From Ceratodon purpureus (Eukaryota > Streptophyta > Bryopsida > Pseudoditrichales > Ditrichaceae), in assembly GCA_014871385.1 (NCBI GenBank), contig CM026433.1:10729433-10793432 (forward strand): a stretch of 64,000 nt of DNA. The letters run 5' to 3'. The position numbers and the translations under genes were made by a program. How positions within the stretch are numbered: the first letter of the stretch is position 1; each line of letters begins with the position of its first letter. Positions 1 to 11,879 of the stretch are shown here, one piece after another. The notes under the pieces are model-generated. The model worked only from the letters and a program-made list of their open reading frames with translations. It was not told the DNA's origin and searched no databases.

Positions 1-265
1 CAACCGCAGGATTGATGCGTTTGAGAGCATGCCCAAGCGCTCTCCTCAACGCACGCCCACGCTCCGGCTTCCACTTATTGATATGAATATCCGACACCTG
101 CACCACCCATACCACTCCTGGAGGCCCTCCCTCCACTCTCACCACGCCTGTCGACTCATCCACACCACTCGGAGAATTCCTGAAACCATCCTCGCCAAAA
201 CTCCCAGCAGAAGAAGATAGCACTACCAACAGCAACAACAACCTCCGGAATCCCCAAAAACACAT
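1..265 (-). CDS. Metallophosphoesterase (At3g03305-like), first exon, partial
   Basis: Read on the minus strand from an ATG at 265-263, the frame stays open to the window edge, so only the N-terminus is present. It starts MCFWGFRRLLLLLVVLSSSA, a clear secretory signal peptide. About residue 45 onward it reads GVVWVVQVSDIHINKW, followed by a segment ending HALKRINPAV. The D-x-H of QVSDIH is the first metal-binding motif of calcineurin-like phosphoesterases, and the pattern VVWVVQ-SD-H...INP matches the plant family typified by Arabidopsis At3g03305 as I recall it. Upstream in frame there is a stop before any other ATG, so 265 is the likely start. The protein would enter the secretory pathway; the substrate is unknown. 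A broken copy of this exon lies at 13,541-13,660. The gene continues left of the window. Confidence 0.75.
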   Translation of the reverse strand, partial: MCFWGFRRLLLLLVVLSSSAGSFGEDGFRNSPSGVDESTGVVRVEGGPPGVVWVVQVSDIHINKWKPERGRALRRALGHALKRINPAV

Positions 266-1540
266 ACTGCACCTGATTAGCTCTGCAACCCAATTACTGT
301 TTGCCTTCCAACCCAAATATTCTTTTCCTCTCTAACCCAAATGTGGGCTTTCTTCCACTTAGTGACCAAATTGGCGATCGTCGGTAAACATCCGAAAAAC
401 CCAAAAACCACCACCAAGGAAGGGAAACCCTAATTCGAATCAAACTCTGCACAGGAACCTCCAATCCAGAGCTCTAGTACATGATTGGAGAGCAATCAAC
501 GAGCACCACAGCTACAGCTGAGGATCAAAATCCGAATCACCGCAACCCATACTCGACATGCCAAAAACTTCCTGCTCCAGATTATTCTGTTCCAAACTCT
601 GCCCTCTCTTAAATTGTTGGCAAACAAACCAGTCTCTCTAGATTGAAATGCAGACAATCTACAGCCAAGACACCGAAAGAACTGCCGACTACTCCACATC
701 CACTGCTCTTGCTCTTCACTAATCTGAAGCTACCAAACTCATGAAACAGGTTTCTACCGATTGGAATACAATCTGCAGTGTATCACTTTGCATCTGCGGT
801 GCTCTGATTATGTGAGCTCTGAACTTAACTATCTTCTACGATGTATAATCATTCATGCTAGCCTAGAGTTCCGATGCTGGTCATGTCTGTGTTGCAAAAC
901 TGATGACATGCTCATGCTCATTTTTTTGGAGATTGGAATATGGACAGCATTTTAGCTGATTTTGTCTGTGAAGTGATTAAAATTTGAGGTGATTGTAGTT
1001 TGTAATTTGAATGGGTAGTTCAGGTTGTTTGTGTATGAGATTACAATAAAAAGGAATTGGAATTCAAATAGATTTTTGGTTGTTAAATTTTTATTCCATG
1101 AAGAAGTAAACCATGTCGATGGGCTTGGTTTGAATTGAAGATGGGATGTTGATGATCAATGTGAGATTACTGAGACATGTGCTTGTTGATCTTGAACTGT
1201 TTTGTGTATCTACGGTGTTCTACATGTGAGCTCTGTGATGAGTCTTTCCTCAGAAATTCCTGGTTTAGTCTACTTTGGTGGTACATATAGGAAATGGAGA
1301 GGATGACAATTCCTGGTCTTCTTTGGTGGTATAGGAAGTGGAGAGGAAGACAGTTTCTGTGTGGAACTGGGCAGTCGGAAGAGTGAATTCTGCGGTGGAT
1401 TCTGTTTGAAGCGGTTACATTATTTGGACTAAGTTACACAGTCACTGGTGTGACCAAAGTAATTGTTATGTTTTTTCACACAAAGCTATAAGTTTTTAGT
1501 ATGGATTCTTTTTTATAAACAAAGATTGCATGATCATCGT
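180..1540. repeat. Duplicated block A: upstream region of the phosphoesterase gene
   Basis: From the 5' end of the phosphoesterase exon through its upstream region, this segment is collinear with 13,541-14,790. Shared landmarks include the 'ttggcgatcgtcggtaaac' stretch (about 372 and 13,720) and the 'tctaccgattggaatacaat' stretch (about 752 and 14,103). The last part (about 1,430-1,540) instead matches 17,170-17,290, so the second copy carries an extra 2.3 kb between these parts. No further coding sequence is recognised in 266-1,650; it is probably the promoter region between two divergent genes. Confidence 0.75.
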
Positions 1541-1654
1541 TGGTTTTTTTTTTTTTTTTTTAATCAACTACTTGATGCCTTTTTTTTTAGAGTGGAAGTT
1601 CAATAGCCATAAAACAGATGGGTTGAAGGCTTTATATTTTTTACCTTCTTCTGG

Positions 1655-3010
1655 CATTTGCATGAGTTTGATGGTGGGTTATACAACAAACAAATCAAGG
1701 GACTTCCACTTCATCTCTTCTTTTAATCAAACAAATGAAGGGACTTGTACTTCACACTTTCTTTAAATAAAACAAATCAAGGGCCTTTTTCTTCATACCT
1801 TCTTGTTGCATTGTGTGAGTTTGATCTTAGGCTCTAAAAGAAAGAGATCAAGGGACTTGTACTTTATACCTTCTTTTAGCATTTGCACAAGTTCAATTGT
1901 GAGTTGTTAATATACAGATTAAGTGACTTGAACTTCATGCCATCTTTTTATCTAACTGATCAAATGCCTTGTGATTCATACCTTTTTGAAACAATTGTGT
2001 AAGTTCAATCACGGCTCTAAATATATAAATCAAGAAATTTGTACTTCATGCTTTTTAAAATCAAATTAATCAAGGGCCTTATACTTTATACCTTCTTTTG
2101 ACATTTGAGTGACTTTCATCATGGGATGTAAAACAAACACATCAAGAGACATCTACTTCATGTTTTTTTTTAAATCATAAAAATCATAGGCCTTGTATTC
2201 TATACTTTCTTCAAGAATTTCTTTAAGTTCAATGGTGTGCTATAAAACAAATAGATCAAGGGTTTTCTACTAGAAGCCTTTTTTTAGCATTTGTAAGAAT
2301 TTGATCATGCACTAAGATATAGCCAGGTCAAAGGACTTGTACTTTATACCTTTTTATAGCATTGTAAATTGTTTGACTTCAATAATGAGCTCTTACAAGA
2401 CAAATCAAGCAAGGATCAACTATATTATCCTTTAATCATAAGTTTTACAATTTAAAATAATCAAAGGCTTTAAAACTTATGTCATGTCTTTGTAGCTTGA
2501 AAAGTCTAAATTCAATAACAAACTAAAAAACAATTTAAAAGAAAATGTAATCAATTTCATGTTTTAACATGTCTTATCCTCAATTCAATAATGGTCCAAA
2601 GACCAAACGTAGGAAGGGACTCATACTTTATACCTTCTTCTTGCAATATAGAGAATTGAATAGTGGAATGTAAACAATTTTATCAAAGAACTTGTAATCT
2701 ATGTCTTTTTCACACATATGTAAAGATGTCAATTCAATGATGAGATGCTATAAAACAAATAGGCAAGGATTTTTAATATTGTCCTTCATTTATGCCTTTG
2801 ACAATCTCAGCTAATCAAAGGCCTTGTACTTTATACCCTCTTTTAACAATAAACAAGCAAAGGGCCTACAATATTATTCTTCATACCATCTCTTGACACT
2901 TTTAATCAATCAAAAACCTTATACTATATGCAATCTCTTCACAGTTGTAACCAATCAATAGCCTTGTATTTTACACCCTTTCTTGAAAACAAACAAGCAA
3001 AAGGCCTTAA
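1655..3010 (+). repeat. Degenerate minisatellite-like tract
   Basis: Loosely periodic repeat, roughly 70-120 bp per unit, built around the phrase 'aaatcaagggacttgtactt', then '(c)atacctt(c)tttt-gcattt', then '-agttcaat-g-g--taaaacaaac'. At least a dozen diverged units can be read in the plus orientation. Related units recur at 10,540-10,790, 11,880-12,060 and 18,480-19,040, and inverted at 3,740-3,930, 4,600-4,690 and 5,080-5,130. It precedes each copy of the receptor-kinase leader, so it is part of the duplicated unit. No long frame survives across it. Confidence 0.65.
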
Positions 3011-3119
3011 AAAACAAATATATGATATGAAAAATTAATAATTTTTTATGAATTTTTTTAAAATAATATTATAAGAACATTTACAATAAATATATATATA
3101 CGAAAACTTTGATATTGCA

Positions 3120-3370
3120 CATGCTTTTGATTGCTTTTTATAAGAAATTAAAAGCACGACTTCTTATCATTTAGACTAAATAATATTGATGATTTCTAAA
3201 TTCAGATATTGTGGATGCTTTTGATAAGTCATACAAGAATATTTATAGAATTATTCGCTCACACCTGAGTTTGAGGGTACAAAATCGCTTGGCGGTGGAA
3301 AGATGGTGGAATGTTTGACATTTCTACTAGAGCAAGCAAACCTTCCAACGGAAAGGTGTTGTGAAGCTGA
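3120..3370 (+). repeat. Inverted repeat, left arm
   Basis: The stretch 'attgatgatttctaaat' through the LTP fragment matches the reverse complement of about 5,340-5,600, including 'cttttgataagt-atacaa' and the start of the LTP piece. The arms are about 250 bp, clearly diverged, and about 2 kb apart. A plausible origin is inverted duplication during decay of the kinase copy. Confidence 0.6.
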
Positions 3371-3510
3371 GGTTAGAAGCTACAGGGACTGAGAACTCGA
3401 CGGCCTCGTATCCGTTTCTTTTCAAGAGGTTTGAGGAGAACGTGAAGAAGTTTGAGTGCACAAAATCGCTAGAGGGTGGGGAAATGGTGAAGTGGAAATA
3501 TAATGTTGTT
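3250..3510 (+). pseudogene. LTP receptor kinase ectodomain fragments, scrambled
   Basis: Two short pieces of the LTP ectodomain of the kinase at 19,848 lie side by side in the wrong order. The first (about 3,270-3,370) reads [20 protein letters not shown], the middle of the eight-cysteine domain. The second (about 3,370-3,500) reads ENSTASYPFLFKRFEENVKK followed by FECTKSLEGGEMVKW, which belongs before the first piece. No signal peptide, membrane segment or kinase domain follows. This is a relic of a duplicated copy. Confidence 0.8.
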
Positions 3511-3739
3511 ACCATCTGTAAACATGCAATATCCAAATCAAAATCTCGAGCCAATATTTCCACTTGGTGACCACCAACTCTTAAATGCTTGTCTTTGGCT
3601 CTCATTCCTGCAGCACTTAAACAATGATTTGTTGTTAGGCACATCTCATCACCAAAACAACATTATAGATTAAATATTTACGGATGCGCACCAGCCAATG
3701 AAGCGTGAACTTCTGTACTTAAAAACTTAAGCAATTAGG

Positions 3740-5130
3740 CTCTTTGTTTTTTTGTTGTTAAGAGATGGCATAAAAGTACAAGGCCTTTGATTAGTTAAAA
3801 ATGTGAAGAGACTATATAAAGTATAAAGTCTTTGATTAATTAAATCTGTCAAGAAATGGAGATAAAGGACAATATTGTAAATCCTTTGCTTATTTTTGTC
3901 AAGAAAGGACTTTGAAACTTGAAGCAATGATTGTTAGCTCAAAATTAATATCATAATTGTCTCATCATTTGTCGACAATGTGTAATGTCAATAAGTCTTT
4001 TCCATAACATCTATTATACCCTTCAATGAGAAATTTTAAATGTCTTTAGTGAATTAGAGGATAAACAATTTAAAACACGTTCACTACGCTTTAATTGCAT
4101 TGTTTGGGCACAATTTTGCATCATGATACATTAATTAATATCAACAGTCACGTAGAGTAAATGTGTGTAAGGTTATTCAATTTGATAATTCATTACATAT
4201 ATGTATTAATGCATTACGAAAATACTCAAAAATTCTTCAAGGCTAAATGACAAAATAGTATCAAAATTAGTTTGAAGTTAACTTATATAATTGTATGTAA
4301 AATTACAATCAAATTTAAAAACTCTTGCAAATTTATAATAAAGAAAAAAAATTAAGCTTTTGTTTTATTGGTAAAACCTCTCTATGTACAATAAAAAATA
4401 ACACATTTGTCTTATTCCAATATACATAATGAACTACAAAATTATTCTAATATGTGTTATTTTAATGTTGAAAATGGTGTAAAACATGTCATGAATATGT
4501 TTCTATATTCCATTGTGACATTTTTATAGCACAACTTTTATGACAATTTTGTAATAAGTTGGATACTTTGGTTAAACAAATTTAATAAAATTATTAAAGT
4601 AAATAGTTTAAACTATGAAGAGACTACATTAGGTCTCAAATCTTTGGTTAATTAAAATTATCAAGGCCATAAAAGACAATATTGAATGCCTAGGAAGCCC
4701 AAATTCAAATCACAACCCAGTGATTGCTTAGTTCACTTTGCCTCTCTCAAACATACAACGCTCAAGTTCAATATGGACAGGTTAAGAGACCTCTTTCTAT
4801 ATCCCAAAAGAAACCTACATCGCTTGGATCCAAAAGCGGGTGTCAGCATCCATTTCAAAATTGTTTGGTCCCAATTGTATCCCAGCTGGCATAGTGTCAT
4901 AAGCTAAGTTAGTAGGAATAATAAGAGATGGACCATTATAGATTTGATTTTTCACCAAGATCAAAGACTATATCAAAGTTACAAAATGGTTTTGGGCATA
5001 TGGGTTAGGATTGGCCTGATTTTGTGCTTGCTACCGCCGAAGTGGGGCACCCCGCGAGGTGCATCATGCCCTTTCATTATTTGTTGTTAAGAAAGGGCAT
5101 AAAAGTACAAGGCCCTTAATCAATATTTTT
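3740..5130 (-). repeat. Inverted pieces of the minisatellite-like tract in AT-rich spacer
   Basis: The phrase 'ggcataaaagtacaaggcc' occurs near 3,768 and near 5,095, and related pieces near 3,820 and 4,620. Read on the minus strand these match the tract at 1,655-3,010. Between them is AT-rich DNA in which I see no gene. Confidence 0.5.
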
Positions 5131-5234
5131 TTGAAAAGACGACATGAATCATAAACATTATTCATAATAAATGATAAGAAGTCATGTTTTAAGTTTTTTA
5201 ATCAAAAGCAATCACAACATAAGAATTTTTCTCA

Positions 5235-5430
5235 CGCCAACGTGGACGAGCTGAAAATATCGTTTCCAGGCATGTAGAATGCAAATTTGCATAGACACTC
5301 AAGTCCTCACTCCAAGTCTCTGCAGCTGCTCCACAACACCTATCTGCCGGATAATTTGCTTGCTTTAGTAAAAAATGTGAGACACTGCACCATCTCCCCA
5401 CCGCCTAGCAATTTCGTGGATTAAAATCTA
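5235..5430 (-). pseudogene. LTP receptor kinase ectodomain fragment, inverted
   Basis: On the minus strand this reads an LTP-like piece containing FLLKQANYPADRCC, then AAAETWSED, matching [14 protein letters not shown] and AAAETWRED of the intact kinase. Cysteines C5 and C6 of the domain are lost, and the frame runs into unrelated sequence. It lies inside the right arm of an inverted repeat (partner 3,120-3,370). It is a non-functional relic. Confidence 0.8.
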
Positions 5431-5600
5431 GGATTGAGAGAATAGTTGTGTAAATATCCTTGTATAACTTATCAAAAGCAATAAAAAACATGCACAATAT
5501 TTGATTTTAGAAATCATTAATGTTATTTAATCTAAATGATAAAATTCATGCTTTTGATTTTTTATCAAAAGCATGCACAATATTTGAATTTTCATGCATT
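5340..5600 (-). repeat. Inverted repeat, right arm
   Basis: Reverse complement of the left arm at 3,120-3,370, as shown by 'atgatttctaaaatcaaata' (minus strand, near 5,515) and the following LTP piece. It overlaps the minus-strand LTP fragment. Confidence 0.6.
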
Positions 5601-5775
5601 TATATATATTTTTAAATAAATAATATTCTTCTAATACATGTTTTTTTTTAATTCATGAAAATTGATTAAGTTTTCATAAGATATATTTATTATTTTAATT
5701 GTACAAATGATAACACCTTGGACAAAACAAATGCATCTCTTGTTTTATTTGGAAGTGACATGTCTGTACAATAAT

Positions 5776-5871
5776 AATTTATTAAAATCATGCATTCTAT
5801 ATATTTTAATTTATTAAAATCATGCATTCTATATATTTTAATTTATTAAAATCATGCATTCTATATATTTT
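5776..5871. repeat. Three perfect 32-bp tandem repeats
   Basis: The unit starts 'aatttattaaaatcatgcat' and ends 'tctatatatttt'. Copies lie at 5,776-5,807, 5,808-5,839 and 5,840-5,871 with no mismatch, so the expansion is recent compared with the decayed sequence around it. Confidence 0.9.
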
Positions 5872-8800
5872 AAAATCACAATTACATTTGAATTACTAAT
5901 AAATACTTTGATATGTTGTTATATGATAAACAAACTTATAATGACTTTTTAACAATTTTACTTGTATTATGGATATACTTTTCACAATTTTGCAAAAAAC
6001 ATAATACTAAATTTTATGTAATTGTCATTTAAGAATGTTTCATTTTCTTTAAGAATAGAAATAATGTTTACTCAAATGTATGATGACTTTTATCTTTTTC
6101 CTAAAAACTAAAAGCATATTTTTAATGTAGTTATATTGAAAATAAAATTATAAAATATATCTATTGAATAAAAAAAAATTATTGAAATAAATTTTTAATG
6201 TAATGTAAAAGATCTATGTTAGGGGTTTCAACCAATACAATATTGGATTATACATGAATCCGATTTCAAAATACTAAGTATTTGAATCATTGTTTCTTTG
6301 TATATTTTTAATGATAAATTTGTATATTTTTTAAACCATTTTTTTAATTGAATATAGTCTTACATCTGCTAATTGTATAATGATGAAGCATTTTTTTTAC
6401 GTATAACATAATTAATGATTATTTCAAATGATGTCAAATGTAATTATAAGTCTTATGATAAAATGAAAATAGAAGTGATGACAATTTCAAAAGAAAATGC
6501 TACAAGCATGGTAATGAAGTATGATTATTAAAAATGGATATAATTACAATATCACTTTGATTATTGATAAGAAAAATAATAACAATTGCACATGAAAGAA
6601 GATGTATTACAAATAGGAATGATGACAATTTTAAAAGTTGAAAAAATACATATTAATGAAGCTTTGCTGAGAATAATGGCAGTAAAGATCAACAAAAATC
6701 ACCTACTATCTAAATTCAAGACCCTTAATAAAAAATAATGCTATTATGCTGTGACTTTTTCTAAGGGATGATGAATCATGCTCAATTTCATCATCTTCTT
6801 GGCTGGGGATAATTGCTAGACTTCTAAAGGAATTGCTGCATTTCAATTTTTAAAATCCTCTTAGTATACTCAAAAGATGCTTTTATTCTATATTTTTTTT
6901 ACAAACCAAGAAAATCCAAATTACAAACCATGTAGATAATGGCAATGAATAATCTCACTAACCATAAATTTCATTGGAGCATGCCAATGAAAAGTCTAAC
7001 AAGCAGAAAAATTAATGAAAAGAAAATACTTGAAAACTCTACTACTATTGTATTGTATATGGTGCCTAAAAAAAGGTATAGCTTCCTACAACTTGGAAAC
7101 TAAATTTGTTTTTGAAATTTTGGAGTAATTAAAAAAAATGATAATTTGTAAAGAATAAAATGACTAAACATTTAACTTTATGGTGAAATAACTAATAGTT
7201 TAAAACTTTTCTAGTTGGTGTTTTAATGTAGATAAATATGAAACACTTTTTTACATGACACTATGTTAAATTAGAAAGAAAGGTTTACAATTTGTTTTTA
7301 AAATCTATTTATGCAAACAATGTCTCATCAATTCTATCCACACTTGTTGCAACAACATTATTTTCAATCTTAAGTTTTCTGCTATGCAATTTCATTGCAA
7401 AAAATCTTTCAATACTTATTTCAACATTCCACTTGTATTTTCGCATCTCGTACAAATTATATAGTAATGCTTTAAAAAAATCATTAAAAATTGCAAACAT
7501 TTTCAAGCAACCTCAACATAATTTATTCAAACAACAATTTAAAAAAATAATAACAAACCTCTTTTCTATGCCATAGTTTGATATTTTGATCAGCAATTAC
7601 ATTGCTTTGACTCTAAGCTTTTCAAAATGTTATTTTAATTCCAATCTCATTTAAGGAAAAGCCTTAATAAGGGTTTTGAAAATTTCTTCTATATTCTTAG
7701 ACTTACCTTGTTTAGGCCACTTTTGATGATAATTTGCCAACAAGATGTTTACAATTCCTCTAACTCTACCACGCAAAGGTTGCCAACTCTGTGGATTCAA
7801 CAATACTTCACCGTCTCTTATAATTACGACGTGGTTGCACCTATTATAGTGCCCACAAATTTGGTTGCACATTTTCTCAAAATTAAACAACTAATCAAAT
7901 TTCAAATAGGACAATATATGAAACATACACGCACAACGTGCCACTTTCTAGCCAAATCTATATTCATCAACAGAGTTCTCACATTTGCACCATACAGATT
8001 AAATAATTGGCTACATGTCCTTTTTAAATGTCAAAATCTACATATTCTTGGTTTTTTCATGCAAAGACAGAATTAAACAACTTGGAAAATTATTATAAAA
8101 AAAATACTAGAAAGAGGACTGTGGCATTGATTGATGAACCTTGGATATAGATCTTGTTCTCCATACTTCATAGTTAGAATCATCTTCTTCAAAATCATCT
8201 ACCATTTCATTTAAAGTAGCTTTTAAATGCCCAATTCCCTTATGTCTTCATTATCATTATTTGAATCATATTCTTCAAATGTACTATCTTTAATTTTTTG
8301 TACTCATTTTCTAAAATACTCAATCAATAAATCCCAAGAATTTTTTGTCCGCATTTAGGACCTGATTCCAAGTCTATCATACATCTTCCATCATTTCACA
8401 ACATAGTCTCAATGAGAGAAAGAAACTTTGGTGTCCGGAGGAGATTGACGTGAATTAAGTGTCTGTTCGATCCACCCCCAATCCAATGCCCACATGACAA
8501 AGGTATAGGAGTAAAGGTATGAATTTGAAGACTACAATTTATTTTATTTTATCTTATAAAAAAAATGTCCATTTCATATCCAAAATTTCACGTACAAAGA
8601 AAAATTATTACACAACAACTAAAAAAACATATGATTGCTCTTCACCTTTATGATTACAGCAAAACTTTACATTTTTTACTAAATGCATTAAGTAGTCGTT
8701 CCAATGGACATTTTTTTTAAATCATTTTCCTTTTAAAAACTACATTATCAATATTAGGGAATTCAATTTCAATGTTTTCTTCCAAAATTTCTATTTCATC

Positions 8801-9950
8801 CATCAATTCAACATCCCCTTTTATCATCTTTGCATTTCCTGAATCACAAATACACCTTGTTTTATCAATGATTTTATTTTTAAAATGCTTTTTATTGTGC
8901 CACAATGTTGTATAAGTTTTATGTGCCAAGCAAAATCTTCATACAATGTCTTGCACAGTCTCAGAGACATTGAATTATCCACCTCAATTTTAGCTGCTTT
9001 TTAAAAATCCAATCTTTAATTATTTTAAAGTTAGTTTTCATAAAGTCCTCCATTTTGAATGCTTGCTTTGCAATGTTATACTCCTACTTTGAACATAACT
9101 TTGCATGGCTATTGACCTTGTTAACAACAAACTTCACAAAGTATAATACTCTTCAGAAAACATTATTTTGGAATTAAATTGTTAGTTTATATGACCTTGT
9201 ATATTTAATATTGTGTATTTAAATTTATCGGTTAAAATATAATAGTGAGAATATTGATGATGCATGCACATTTTCTTAAACAAACTATACACTTCACTGT
9301 GATTGTATTGTATATAATTGATCAAATTATAGATTTCAGTGATCAAATTTTGATTCATTTATTAACTATAATAAAAATAATTCAATAAGATTTGGATTTT
9401 GAAATATGACATATAAAAATAGCATTTAAAAATGGTAGATTATTGACAACAATCTTGTCAGATTTTTTTGGAATTGTTCATTTTTCAGAAATCAATAGTT
9501 TAGTGCTAATTATCACAATAACTAGGACAATGACACATTGAGTAAATTTATCCTCAAAATATATCTCGCCTGTTATAACAAGAAACAAAGTTTCATTTTT
9601 TGAGTGATGTATAAGAAACAATGTTGTTAAGTACATATCACATGCATGAAACAAACTTAGCACAAAATAGACTAGCTTTCACCAAAAAAATAAAAAACAC
9701 ATAATGTTGTGAAAAATATATTGAAAATATGAAACAAACGTGGTCCAGAGCTAAATGATATTTGACACCATTCTCATAAAACATTGTAATAAAATTTTCA
9801 AAATAACGATTTGCATTAAAACATATATATACCTTAATTTTTATTTATTTTTCATAAATCAGCTAATTTGAATCTGATTAATGTGGTGTCAAAAGGGCTT
9901 CATAAAAAATGTTTTAAATGTAGACTCATATAGAAATGTTAGATAATTGA
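5872..9950. other. AT-rich spacer without recognisable genes
   Basis: Very AT-rich. Short frames occur on both strands (for example 7,651-7,890 minus, 7,708-8,076 plus and 8,717-8,929 minus). They lack family motifs I recognise, and neighbouring reading is broken by many stops. The minus strand from about 9,060 to 7,650 has faint coding character (clusters of Lys/Glu-rich short frames), possibly an old decayed gene or transposon, but I cannot name it. Confidence 0.5.
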
Positions 9951-9954
9951 TTGA

Positions 9955-10160
9955 AAAATGCAAGTTCCTAAATTATGGACGTACACAAGGGCTTTTTGGA
10001 ACAATATACGGTAGCAAAGACCACATGGGTCTAAACTCTATTCAACAATCAGCAATTAACTCTCGCCCTATGTTTGGCAATAGCAACATCGGCTTGTTAC
10101 GATTGCAATGGAGACCACTGCAAATTGTTCCCAATCCCACCCAGCCAAACTAAGGTAGCG
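9955..10160 (+). pseudogene. Diverged copy of the receptor-kinase leader
   Basis: The run 'ggacgtacac-a--gg--tt-tgga-caatat' through 'cagcaat' and 'aactctcgc' aligns with the leaders at about 13,030 and 19,372. The later part ('gcgattcg', 'cccag') is more diverged. This is a third, older leader copy with no kinase coding sequence after it. Confidence 0.65.
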
Positions 10161-10539
10161 GCACCCACTCCCGTGGGTGTCCCCACTCCCGTGCACTACA
10201 ACGGCACCCCATCCCGTTTTACTTTGAGTGGGCACACCAATCCGGTAGCGTGTAATGTGTGTCCTGTGCTCACAGGAGTGGCACCACTTTGACACGGTTA
10301 GGGGTGCCTCACCACTTTCCTCTTTGAGCGACGAGATTGTACTCAAATCCTTTGATATTCATGGATTTTTTCTCACAATCCTATTTGTTTTGTATTCGCC
10401 TTCTTTCCTATCTGGTTGCAAATTGTTTCCTTATTCTACAACTGTGCAATTTCCTTATACCCACGGGAGTGGGTGCCGCTACCTTACAGCCCCTCTCCTT
10501 CCATTCTCCTCCCCATATCCATGCAACATTACTCTTCTT

Positions 10540-10790
10540 TGTACTTTATACCTTCGTCTTGGCACTTGTATGAGTTCACTGTTGAAATGTGGTCTGTAAA
10601 ATAAACAAATTGAAGAACTTGTACTTCATATCTTCTTCTGGCACTTGCATAAACTCCATCGCTAGGGTATTCGAATCAGAGCAAGGGCCTTTCACTGTAT
10701 ACCTTTTTTCTAGTAGTGTGAGTTGTTTTATTTCAATGATGAGCTAGAAAACAAACAAACCGGGAGCCTAGGCACAGTATTATCCTTTAT
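10540..10790 (+). repeat. Minisatellite-like tract, second location (part 1)
   Basis: Units such as 'gaagaacttgtacttcatat' and 'cttctggcacttgcataaac' match the tract at 1,655-3,010 and the copy at 18,480-19,040. The tract is interrupted by the insertions at 10,797-11,860 and resumes at 11,880. Confidence 0.6.
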
Positions 10791-10796
10791 TCATTT

Positions 10797-10920
10797 TATT
10801 TTTAATTTTTAATTTTTTGAAGCAAGAAAGAGAATTTATTACAAGAGAATAGAGTGCAAACCCACATCGGACAAAAGTCCGGGGTCCAAAAAGGGCCAGG
10901 TCTCTATTCCTTCTTTTGAG
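10797..10920 (-). mobile_element. Short 5'-truncated LINE tail
   Basis: On the minus strand it runs 'ggtttgcactctattctctt', 'gtaataaattctctttcttg', 'cttc', then an A-rich tail (T-rich on plus at 10,797-10,820). The end resembles the 3' end of the LINE at 12,285-12,900 (cttgta...ttgc...aattttgcttcaag-polyA). It lacks coding sequence. It sits directly beside the TTAA-flanked element at 10,928. Confidence 0.5.
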
Positions 10921-10923
10921 AGT

Positions 10924-11860
10924 TTAATCCGTAAGTGCCCAAGCATGTTCTGGGTCTCAAAACCTCCAAAACAGTGATTTTTGACCACCTTGTAGAAACG
11001 ACAATTTAAACCAAACAAATTTGCTTTTTTTAGTTATCCAGCTGTAAGATCTTGTACTTAACCTTATTTAGAAGTACTGATAAAATTTTCAGCCGTTGGA
11101 TGTTTACCATCTTAGAGATTATAATATTCAAAGTTGCAGCAAAACTTTTTTTGGGCATTGGCTGAATGACATAGTCAAAAAGGTGCAAAGGGAGAGTTGA
11201 AGATTGTTACCCCGAAAATTTTGCCCATATTTTTTTCCATGTAGGTAATCAAGTTGAGTACCCCCATAAAAAATTTGAGAGACTCATTCCTATTTTTGGC
11301 TCTCATAAAAATTGTTTTCTAGAAGCAGGTCTGAAAACGTTGATATAGTAAAATATGCATGACGTCACGTATATTTGATTTTAGAAAAATCTGAACGGTG
11401 GTTAGGTGCTTTTATAAATTTTTGATTTTTGAGCAAAATTATTTTTGAGAAATTCTAAAATCGCAAATTTTGACGAATTTTGAAAGAAGTAATTCAAAAA
11501 TTACTGAAAATATTGAAGCTTGTCTTTGTAATTTTTAGAGGCTGCCCTTGTAAAATTGGTATATTTTTTGACTTGGGTCTCTTTGGAATTTGAGTGGTGG
11601 TTTGGTTATGAACATATTTCAAGAGTTTTTTTTAAAAAAAAACCTAATTTTAAGCTGCCCGTTTTGGACTTGAAACCTAAAATTTCTAGACGAAGGTCTT
11701 AAAATTGGAATTTCGCTTTGCAAATTTTACCACATACACTTTGCAGTACAGGGAGCATCCAGTAAAAATCTTAGGCAATAATATCAATTTTAACCCCTTT
11801 ATCTAGACTGACCGAAATAGCAAAAAGCCATTTCGGCTTTCCTGGGCACTTAGGGGTTAA
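10924..11860. mobile_element. Non-autonomous piggyBac-like element with TTAA target duplication
   Basis: Terminal inverted repeats begin TCCGTAAGTGCCCAAG (10,928) and, from the other end, CCCCTAAGTGCCCAGG (reverse complement of 11,841-11,856). This is an imperfect inverted repeat of about 16 bp. Each end is flanked by TTAA (10,924-10,927 and 11,857-11,860), the target duplication typical of piggyBac, whose ends characteristically start CCC. The interior (929 bp) has no convincing transposase frame. It interrupts the minisatellite-like tract that is continuous in the copy at 18,480-19,040, so it inserted after the block duplication. Confidence 0.65.
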
Positions 11861-11879
11861 ATTAATCTGAAGTTTTGTA

